NCBI GenBank assembly: GCA_004173415.1
Contig: SEHC01000170.1
Coordinates: 1-11,295, forward strand
From: Lysobacteraceae bacterium
GTDB lineage: Bacteria; Pseudomonadota; Gammaproteobacteria; Xanthomonadales; Xanthomonadaceae
Direction: 5' to 3'
DNA: 11,295 nucleotides
Shown: piece by piece, positions 6,113 through 11,295 of the stretch
How positions within the stretch are numbered: position 1 is the stretch's first letter
How the letters are laid out: each line of letters starts with the position of its first letter
Program-made: the position numbers and the translations under genes
The notes under the pieces: generated by a model
Told to the model about the DNA's origin: nothing
The model's input: only the letters and a program-made list of their open reading frames with translations
The model's database searches: none

Positions 6113-7357
6113 ATGAGCAAACTGCATATCCTCGGCATCGCCGGGACCTTCATGGGCGGCGTGGCCGCCCTGGCGCGCGAACTGGGCCACCAGGTCGAAG
6201 GCAGCGACCAGGCCATCTATCCGCCGATGTCCACCCAGCTCGAAACCCTCGGCATCCCGTTCGCGCAGGGCTACCTGCCCGGCAACCTCTCCGCCGATTG
6301 CGACCAGGTCGTGGTCGGCAACGCCCTGTCGCGGGGCAACCCGGCGGTGGAGGCGGTGCTTGGCCGCGACCCCGGCTTCCTGATCGGCGGGGTGGCCGAG
6401 GACTTCGGCGTGTCGGCGCGGGTCGGCACCGGCGCCGCGTTCGTGGTCGAGGCCGACGAGTACGACACCGCGTTCTTCGACAAGCGCAGCAAGTTCGTCC
6501 ACTACCGGCCGCTGGTCGCCATCCTCAACAACCTGGAATACGACCACGCCGACATCTTCCCCGACATCGCCGCGATCCAGCGCCAGTTCCACCACCTGGT
6601 GCGGACCGTGCCCGGTCGCGGGCGGCTGATCGTCAACGGACAGGACCCGCGCCTGGACGAAGTGCTGGCGATGGGCTGCTGGACCCCGGTGGAGCGCTTC
6701 GGCTTCGATCCGTCGCTGGACTGGAGCGCGCGCCTGCTGAGCGAGGATGGCAGCGCGTTCGCGGTGCTGCGCCAGGGCGTCGAACTGGGCCGGGTGCACT
6801 GGCCGCTGCTCGGCCGCCACAACGTCCTCAACGGCCTGGCCGCGCTGGCCGCCGTGCATGCGGTGGGCGTGGAACTGGCCGCGGTGATTCCGGCGCTGAC
6901 CCGGTTCCGCAGCGTCAAGCGGCGGCTGGAGGTCATCGGCCAGGCCCGCGACATCACCGTGTACGACGACTTCGCCCACCATCCCACCGCCATCCAGACC
7001 ACCTTGCAGGGCCTGCGTGCCAAGGTCGGCACGGCGCGGATCGTGGTGGCGATGGAGCCGCGCAGCAATTCCATGCGCCTGGGCGCGCACGCCGAAGCGC
7101 TGGCGCCGTCGCTGGCGGGCGCCGACGCGGTGGTGTTCCTGCACCGCCCCGAGTTGGCCTGGGACGCGGCCAAAGTGGTGGCCGCGATCCGCGGCGAGGC
7201 GCGCACCGTGGCCGATGCCGATGCCCTGATCGAAAGCCTGGGCGCGATCGCACGCGCCGGCGACCACGTGGTTTTCATGTCCAACGGCGGCTTCGATGGC
7301 GCGCCACGCCGCTTCCTGGCCACGTTGCAGGGCATGCCTGGCACGGGTCGCAGCTGA
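6113..7357 (+). CDS. mpl: UDP-N-acetylmuramate:tripeptide ligase (murein peptide ligase) lacking the ATP-binding loop
   Basis: Mpl joins recycled L-Ala-gamma-D-Glu-meso-DAP tripeptide to UDP-MurNAc, using ATP, in cytoplasmic murein recycling. The 414 residues begin MSKLHILGIAGTFMGGVAAL, the typical Mpl start. They continue GSDQAIYPPMSTQLE (30-44), VVVGNALSRGNPAVEAVL (66-83), PGFLIGGV, FVVEADEYDTAFFDKRSKFV, ILNNLEYDHADIF (138-149), GRHNVLNGLAAL and TVYDDFAHHPTAI, ending FMSNGGFDGAPRR. Between Leu83 and Gly84 about 46 residues are missing compared with E. coli Mpl (457 aa). They include the GTHGKTT phosphate-binding loop that every Mur-type ligase needs. The deletion (near 6356-6367) keeps the frame, so the gene looks intact to an ORF finder, but the product should not bind ATP. 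ATG 6113 has GGGGA at 6098-6102, 10 bases upstream. GACAAT at 6101-6106 could alternatively be a -10 for a leaderless start. Family identity is certain; function as written is doubtful. Confidence 0.93.
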   Translation: MSKLHILGIAGTFMGGVAALARELGHQVEGSDQAIYPPMSTQLETLGIPFAQGYLPGNLSADCDQVVVGNALSRGNPAVEAVLGRDPGFLIGGVAEDFGVSARVGTGAAFVVEADEYDTAFFDKRSKFVHYRPLVAILNNLEYDHADIFPDIAAIQRQFHHLVRTVPGRGRLIVNGQDPRLDEVLAMGCWTPVERFGFDPSLDWSARLLSEDGSAFAVLRQGVELGRVHWPLLGRHNVLNGLAALAAVHAVGVELAAVIPALTRFRSVKRRLEVIGQARDITVYDDFAHHPTAIQTTLQGLRAKVGTARIVVAMEPRSNSMRLGAHAEALAPSLAGADAVVFLHRPELAWDAAKVVAAIRGEARTVADADALIESLGAIARAGDHVVFMSNGGFDGAPRRFLATLQGMPGTGRS

Positions 7358-7364
7358 CCTCGGT

Positions 7365-7385
7365 GGGAGGGCTTAAGGCCCTCCC
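7365..7385. terminator. Hairpin after mpl
   Basis: GGGAGGGC (7365-7372) and GCCCTCCC (7378-7385) form a perfect 8-bp stem with a 5-base loop TTAAG, 7 bases past the mpl stop. There is no T run. It probably marks the 3' end of the mpl transcript. The rest of the gap to 7503 holds nothing that I recognise. Confidence 0.5.
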
Positions 7386-7503
7386 GCGCTGGCCTGTCGG
7401 CCCCGGCCTGAAACCCCTGCACACCGTCTTTTCCCGTCGCGGCGCACGCTCCATATCCGTCTTCCCGGCTCCACTCCATGCCAACCGCGGTGAACCCTTG
7501 CCG

Positions 7504-8076
7504 ATGAGCGAATCCCTGCCGCTGTTCCCGCTGCACACGGTGCTGGTGCCGGGCGCGGCGCTGGGCCTGCGCCTGTTCGAGCGCCGTTATCTGGACATGG
7601 TCCGCGACTGCGGGCGCAACGGCCACGGTTTCGGCGTGTGCATGATCCTGCAAGGCGAGGAGGCCGGTGGCCCGGCCGCGCCGGCGGCGTTCGGCACCGA
7701 GGCGGTGATCGAGGACTTCGGCACCGGCGATGACGGCCTGCTGACCCTGCGGGTGCGCGGGGCCCGGCGCTTCCGGGTGCGGCGCACGCGGGTGCGGGAC
7801 AACGGTCAGGTGGTCGGAGAGGTGGAATGGCGCGAGCCCGACCCGGACGAGCCACTGCGTCCCGAGCACGTCCTGCTGTCGACCCTGCTGCAGCACTTCC
7901 TCGACAAGGTCGGCGGCGAGCACAGCAAGGTCAGCCAGGCGCGCTTCGACGATGCGGCCTGGGTCGGCTGGCGACTGGCCGAGTTCCTGCCGCTGGAAGA
8001 CGTGCAGCGCCTGTCGGTGTTGCAGGAGGACGATCCGCACGCCCGCCTGGACCTGCTGCTGCGGCTGATGCCGTAG
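7504..8076 (+). CDS. LON-substrate-binding-domain protein (stand-alone)
   Basis: This is a 190-residue protein that consists of a single LON N-terminal-type substrate-binding domain. It has LPLFPLHTVLVPGAALGLRL at the start, LFERRYLDMVRDC, FGVCMIL, FGTEAVIEDF, LTLRVRGARRFRV and, near the end, LAEFLPLEDVQRLSVLQEDD. The AAA+ and protease domains of Lon are absent. Stand-alone copies of this domain are common in Gram-negative bacteria and are often listed as peptidase S16 or Lon-like. They have no proteolytic centre, and their role, perhaps substrate recognition, is unknown. The length is normal and, unlike mpl upstream, there is no internal loss. No clear ribosome site precedes ATG 7504. The start is supported by the conserved SLPLFPLHT sequence. 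It is co-directional with mpl, but a 146-base gap with a hairpin separates them. Confidence 0.88.
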   Translation: MSESLPLFPLHTVLVPGAALGLRLFERRYLDMVRDCGRNGHGFGVCMILQGEEAGGPAAPAAFGTEAVIEDFGTGDDGLLTLRVRGARRFRVRRTRVRDNGQVVGEVEWREPDPDEPLRPEHVLLSTLLQHFLDKVGGEHSKVSQARFDDAAWVGWRLAEFLPLEDVQRLSVLQEDDPHARLDLLLRLMP

Positions 8077-8077
8077 C

Positions 8078-8099
8078 GCCGGCGGCGGGCCGCGCCGGC
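8078..8099. terminator. Possible bidirectional hairpin between convergent genes
   Basis: GCCGGCG (8078-8084) and CGCCGGC (8093-8099) form a 7-bp stem with an 8-base loop. It fills the whole 24-base gap between the converging LON-domain and DedA-PAP2 genes. GC content here is so high that chance pairing is possible. Confidence 0.35.
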
Positions 8100-8100
8100 C

Positions 8101-10137
8101 TTACTCCGCCGCAGCTGCCGTCGCGGGCAGGTCGGTGCGGATGCGCAGCACCGGCAACTGCGAAGCCGGATGCGGAGCCATGCGGTGCGGCAAGCCACCG
8201 ATGTCGGCGGCCAGCGCATCCAGCGACGAACCGGCTTCGCGCAGCGGCCGCCACATGCCCACGAACTCCAGCGCGCGCTGGTGCTGCAGGGTCTGCACGC
8301 TGCCGACCCACAGCGGCAGGGTCTGCGCCGGGCCCGTCGATCCCTGCGGCTGCAGGCGCGTGGGCACCGACCACAGGCGCAGGGCCAGCATCTCTCCCGG
8401 CCTGGCGCCGGCGCGCAGCATCAGCAGGCTCTCGGCGTGCGTGTCCAGGGTCGCCGGCAGCACCGGTTGCTGCTGGTCGGGCAGGTCCTGGTCGAGCAGC
8501 TTCAGCGCCTGTTCCCAGCCGGCCTGCGGCTGGGTCCGCCAGCCGGCCGCTTCCAGTTGCGCGCGCAGCGGCGCCAGCGGGCCGCCGATCTGCACGTCCA
8601 GCGGCCAGCGCTGTTCGTCGTCGAACTCGTTGCGACGCGCCGGCTGCCGTTGCCAGTCCTGCTGCCACCAGGCTTCCAGGGCCACGGTATCGACCAGCCG
8701 CGGGATCTCGAACTTCTCCAGGGTCGATTCGATGCTGCGTGGCGCATGCCACAGGGCGGCCGCGGCGAAGGCCCCATAGAACAGCCAGGCCAGCGGCTTC
8801 ATCCACATCGAGCGCACGGTGCGGCGGCGGTAGGCGGTGCCCAGCACCAGCAGCCAGAAGATCCCGAACAGCATCCCGCCGATCACGTCGCTCAGCCAGT
8901 GCGCGCCCAGGTAGATGCGGGCGAAGCCGATCAGTGCGACCACGATGCCCGACACCAGGTACGGCCAGATCCGCCGCCGCCCCGGGAACTCGCGGGCGAT
9001 CAGCACGGCGAAGAAGCCGAGGGTGATCGTGGCCATGGTGATCGGGATCGACGGGAAGCTGAAGCCGCTGGCCACCGCCGGCGGCCGCGGGAAATCCACC
9101 GAGGCGCCCAGCCAGGCGGTCAGGGCCAGGCCGAAGGCCAGCGCCGCCAGCCAGTGCGCCGCGGCCATCCAGCGCTTGCGCCAGGTCAGGTAGCCCAGCA
9201 CCAGCGCCGCGGCCGGGACCAGCACCTGGGCATCGCCGAGTGCGGCCAGCGCGGCCAGCGGGTAGTCGGCCAGCGGGTTGCGCAGGGCCTGCATGAAATC
9301 ATGGATGGCCACGTCCACGGCCAGCGGCTCGCCGTGGCCCAGGACCAGGGCCAGGAAGGCGAACCACAACCAGCCGAAGGCCAGCAGCATCACCGCCAGC
9401 AGCGCCAGCGACACTGATTCACGCCGCGCCGGGTCGAACACGGCGATCGAATAGCGACCCAGCACCGGGTGCTCGTGCGACCAGGCCAGGGCGCGGGCCA
9501 GCAGCGAGTCGGCATGGGCGGCGAACCAGCGATAGGTGTACAGCACCCCGGCCCAGGCCAGGGCCAGCACCGCCAGCAGCAGCCCCAGGACCAGGGCCAG
9601 GCGCCCGGCGACCGCCGCGACCGCGTCGTAGGCCTGGCCCAGCACCCAGCCCGGGGCCAGGAAAAGCGCCGCCCAGCTGGCCGCGGCCAGCGCGCTGGCG
9701 GGCAGGTAACGCCGCCAGCCCATCTTCAGCATGCCGGCGATGGCCGGCACGAAGGGCCGGATCGGGCCGGCGTAGCGGGCGATCAGGATGCTCTTGAGCG
9801 CGTTGCGGCGGAACATCGCCTCGCCCCGGTCAAGCAATTGCGGGTAGTTGCGGAACGGCCAGTGGCTGCGCAGCTGCGGACCCCAGCGCCGGCCCACCTG
9901 GAAGCTGATCGCATCGCCGACGAACGCGCCAAGTGCCGCCGACACCAGTGCGTAGGGGCCCGACAGCTCGCCCATGCCGATCAGCATGCCCACCGCGAAC
10001 AGCAGTGGCAGCGCCGGAACAATCGCGCCCACCACGATCAACGCGTCACAGAAGGCGATCAGGAAGATCGCCGCGCCGGCGGCGACCGGATGCGCGGTGA
10101 TCCAGGCCAGCAGGCTGTCGAACCAGGAAGGATTCAT
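8101..10137 (-). CDS. DedA - PAP2 phosphatase-like - LssY C-terminal fusion membrane protein
   Basis: This is a 678-residue inner-membrane protein with three parts. Residues about 1-205 are a DedA domain: FCDALIVVGAIVPALPLLFA (29-48), GDAISFQVGRRWG (74-86) and ILIARYAGPIRPFVPAIAGM (117-136). Residues about 240-440 are a PAP2-type multi-helix domain with FPRPP (349-353), SFPSIPITMAT (360-370) and ARIYLGAHWLSDVIGG (406-421). Residues about 500-640 are a soluble LssY_C domain with LPLWVGSVQ. The combination occurs in LssY-like proteins annotated as DedA/PAP2 bifunctional. DedA proteins act in membrane homeostasis and undecaprenyl-phosphate or lipid transfer; PAP2 enzymes dephosphorylate lipid pyrophosphates. 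Here only motif 3 (R407, H413, D417) is canonical: motif 1 lacks its Lys (Gly344) and motif 2, PSGH, reads PSIP (362-365). A normal phosphatase reaction is therefore doubtful. The start ATG 10137 lies 2 bases after the predicted transcription start. The gene is divergent from the kinase-like gene. Confidence 0.87.
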   Translation of the reverse strand: MNPSWFDSLLAWITAHPVAAGAAIFLIAFCDALIVVGAIVPALPLLFAVGMLIGMGELSGPYALVSAALGAFVGDAISFQVGRRWGPQLRSHWPFRNYPQLLDRGEAMFRRNALKSILIARYAGPIRPFVPAIAGMLKMGWRRYLPASALAAASWAALFLAPGWVLGQAYDAVAAVAGRLALVLGLLLAVLALAWAGVLYTYRWFAAHADSLLARALAWSHEHPVLGRYSIAVFDPARRESVSLALLAVMLLAFGWLWFAFLALVLGHGEPLAVDVAIHDFMQALRNPLADYPLAALAALGDAQVLVPAAALVLGYLTWRKRWMAAAHWLAALAFGLALTAWLGASVDFPRPPAVASGFSFPSIPITMATITLGFFAVLIAREFPGRRRIWPYLVSGIVVALIGFARIYLGAHWLSDVIGGMLFGIFWLLVLGTAYRRRTVRSMWMKPLAWLFYGAFAAAALWHAPRSIESTLEKFEIPRLVDTVALEAWWQQDWQRQPARRNEFDDEQRWPLDVQIGGPLAPLRAQLEAAGWRTQPQAGWEQALKLLDQDLPDQQQPVLPATLDTHAESLLMLRAGARPGEMLALRLWSVPTRLQPQGSTGPAQTLPLWVGSVQTLQHQRALEFVGMWRPLREAGSSLDALAADIGGLPHRMAPHPASQLPVLRIRTDLPATAAAAE

Positions 10138-10145
10138 CGCCGCCG

Positions 10146-10173
10146 ATTATAAGGGGCGACCGCGACGGGTCAG
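10146..10173 (-). promoter_or_regulatory. Promoter of the DedA-PAP2 gene, predicted near-leaderless
   Basis: On the minus strand 10151-10146 is a perfect TATAAT. A CTGACC box (10173-10168) lies 16 bases upstream as a partial -35. The expected +1 is near 10139, only 2 bases before ATG 10137. No ribosome-binding site can fit in that leader. Confidence 0.6.
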
Positions 10174-10197
10174 CGCGGCGGGCCGGCACGCAGCGTT

Positions 10198-10203
10198 TAA
10201 ACT
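10198..10203 (+). promoter_or_regulatory. -10 box of the kinase-like gene, predicted leaderless
   Basis: TAAACT matches TANNNT, and its last base lies 7 positions before the A of ATG 10210, so +1 is predicted at the A itself. No Shine-Dalgarno sequence is seen before this ATG. I see no convincing -35. Confidence 0.5.
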
Positions 10204-10209
10204 GCACGC

Positions 10210-10872
10210 ATGGATCGTGGAAACGCCACCGAAATCGAAGCGCTGAAGGCCGACAGTTTCGGCCGCATCGTCCTGATGCGCGATGCGCAGGGGCTGTTCG
10301 TGCGCCGCGACCTGTCCGCTTCGCCGTGGTGGCTGCGCCTGCCGGCCTGGCGGCTGGCGCGGCGCGAGGCGCTGGCCCTGCGCCAGCTGGAAGGGCAGGC
10401 GCAGACGCCGCAGTTGCTGGGCTGGGACGGCACCTGGCTGGACCGCAGCTTCATGGACGGCGTGGCCATGTACCAGAACCCGCCACGCGACGACCTGGCC
10501 TATTTCCGCGCGGCCCGGCGCCTGCTGCAGCAGGTGCACCGGCGCGGCATCGCCCACAACGACCTGGCCAAGGAAGCCAACTGGCTGGTCCGCGCCGACG
10601 GCAGCCCGGCCCTGATCGACTTCCAGCTGGCGGTGCGCGGCAACCCGCGTTCGCGCTGGATGCGCCTGCTGGCGCGCGAGGACCTGCGCCACCTGCTCAA
10701 GCACAAGCGCATGTACTGCCGCGAGCGCCTGACCCCGGTGGAGTGGCGCCTGCTCAAGCGCACTTCGTGGGTGCGCGACCTGTGGTTCCGCACCGGCAAG
10801 CCGGTGTATCGCGTGGTCACCCGCCGGATCCTCAAGTGGGAAGACAACGAGGGCCAGGGCCCCAAGCCCTGA
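10210..10872 (+). CDS. Small protein-kinase-fold protein (RIO/LPS-kinase-like phosphotransferase)
   Basis: This is a 220-residue protein with the C-lobe signature of the protein-kinase superfamily. HRRGIAHNDLAKEANWLV (110-127) holds the catalytic loop with Asp118 and Asn124. ALIDFQLAV (134-142) holds the metal-binding Asp137, with DFQ in place of DFG. The N-lobe is short (about 75 residues). I see no glycine-rich loop, and the usual ATP-binding lysine is not evident (FVRRDL at 30-35 has arginines). RREAL with Glu53 could be the helix-C glutamate. This resembles RIO-type and lipopolysaccharide core or Kdo kinases more than Ser/Thr kinases, so the substrate may be a sugar, a lipid or a protein; the sequence does not say. 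The C-terminus is rich in Arg and Lys (RRSRW- and LLKHKRMYC-like stretches), fitting contact with membrane or nucleic acid. ATG 10210 is supported by the promoter spacing. Its divergence from the DedA-PAP2 gene hints weakly at an envelope role. Confidence 0.75.
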   Translation: MDRGNATEIEALKADSFGRIVLMRDAQGLFVRRDLSASPWWLRLPAWRLARREALALRQLEGQAQTPQLLGWDGTWLDRSFMDGVAMYQNPPRDDLAYFRAARRLLQQVHRRGIAHNDLAKEANWLVRADGSPALIDFQLAVRGNPRSRWMRLLAREDLRHLLKHKRMYCRERLTPVEWRLLKRTSWVRDLWFRTGKPVYRVVTRRILKWEDNEGQGPKP

Positions 10873-10924
10873 GCCCGTGCCGGATCCTCCCTTTACTCCC
10901 CACGCCACGGACCCTTCGATCGCC

Positions 10925-11295
10925 ATGAACTCACTTGCCGGCAAGACCCTGTTCATCACCGGCGCCTCGCGCGGCATCGGCCTGGCCATTGCCCTGCGCG
11001 CGGCGCGCGACGGCGCCAACGTCGCGATCGCGGCCAAGTCGGCGGTGCCCAATCCCAAGCTGCCCGGCACCATCCACAGCGCCGCCGAGGCGGTCAACGC
11101 GGCCGGCGGCCAGGGCCTGGCGCTGAAATGCGACATCCGCGAGGAGGATCAGGTGCACGCGGCGGTCGCCGCCACCGTCGACCTGTTCGGCGGCATCGAC
11201 ATCCTGGTCAACAACGCCAGTGCGATCTGGCTGCGCGGCGCGCTGGACACGCCGATGAAGCGCTTCGACCTGATGCAGCAGGTCAACGCGCGCGG
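10925..11295 (+). CDS. Short-chain dehydrogenase/reductase, truncated by the right edge
   Basis: The first 123 residues of an SDR oxidoreductase are present. The cofactor loop TGASRGIG is at 12-19, an Asp in KCDIREED near 70 contacts the adenine ring region, and NNAS (96-99) stabilises the central sheet. The catalytic Ser-Tyr-Lys lies beyond the window. The long insertion AAKSAVPNPKLPGTIHSAAE (36-55), together with SAIWLRGALDTPMKRFDLMQ, is the pattern of the HSDL2-like subgroup (hydroxysteroid dehydrogenase-like 2). Its bacterial substrates are not established but are often linked to lipid or fatty acyl compounds. The region after residue 35 (AIAAKSA) lacks the acidic residue typical of NAD preference and carries a Lys, which suggests NADP(H). 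No strong ribosome site precedes ATG 10925. The gap to the kinase-like gene is 52 bases and both run in the same direction, so co-transcription is possible. Confidence 0.9.
   Translation, partial: MNSLAGKTLFITGASRGIGLAIALRAARDGANVAIAAKSAVPNPKLPGTIHSAAEAVNAAGGQGLALKCDIREEDQVHAAVAATVDLFGGIDILVNNASAIWLRGALDTPMKRFDLMQQVNAR

Noticed and set aside
5402..8040. Long minus-strand open frames opposite adk, mpl and the LON-domain gene
   Set aside because: The opposite strand encodes clear conserved proteins. The minus-strand translations are His/Arg/Gln/Ala-rich shadows without any domain.
7827..9417. Long plus-strand open frames opposite the DedA-PAP2-LssY gene
   Set aside because: They are Arg/Ala/Pro- or Gln/Arg/His-rich shadows of a well-supported membrane protein on the minus strand.

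Overview
The window is very GC-rich and dense, and it looks like the chromosome of a Xanthomonadaceae/Lysobacteraceae bacterium (Luteimonas, Lysobacter, Pseudoxanthomonas or a relative). Four features point there: an adenylate kinase of the short-LID type, a pyrophosphate-type phosphofructokinase divergent from it, a DedA-PAP2-LssY fusion protein, and start regions with a TANNNT box directly in front of the ATG, as expected of leaderless mRNAs. This placement rests on remembered protein similarity only. I see no IS element, integrase, CRISPR array, tRNA or rRNA.

Layout. (1) 1-1228, minus: hemN, cut by the left edge and damaged at its N-terminus, with a perfect FNR/Anr box (1264-1277) upstream. 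(2) 1365-1889, plus: a small exported protein with four cysteines. (3) 1950-3174, minus: a two-gene operon for an exported protein of unknown function and a DUF2846 protein. (4) 3381-3833, plus: a bacterial PH-domain membrane protein. (5) 3834-4168: a non-coding gap with a strong hairpin, nine tandem copies of a 14/15-bp unit, and a second hairpin just past the pfp stop. (6) 4169-5246, minus: pfp, broken by a deletion and frameshift. (7) 5372-5950, plus: adk. (8) 6113-7357, plus: mpl, lacking its ATP-binding loop. (9) 7504-8076, plus: a LON-substrate-binding-domain protein. (10) 8101-10137, minus: a large DedA-PAP2-LssY_C membrane protein. (11) 10210-10872, plus: a small kinase-fold protein, divergent from it. 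(12) 10925 to the right edge, plus: a short-chain dehydrogenase.

Most of these are household genes: heme synthesis, glycolysis/PPi metabolism, nucleotide balance, murein recycling, and envelope lipid or membrane homeostasis. I did not find a defence, mobile or biosynthetic system.

The most unusual property is that three conserved genes (hemN, pfp, mpl) each lack one internal block of roughly 43-60 codons, while their flanks are perfectly conserved. Each loss removes functionally essential residues. Two of the three also shift the frame. This is either clustered gene decay or, more simply, a recurrent assembly or sequencing artefact in GC-rich DNA. The second notable theme is promoter geometry that predicts leaderless transcripts for hemN, the DedA-PAP2 gene and the kinase gene.
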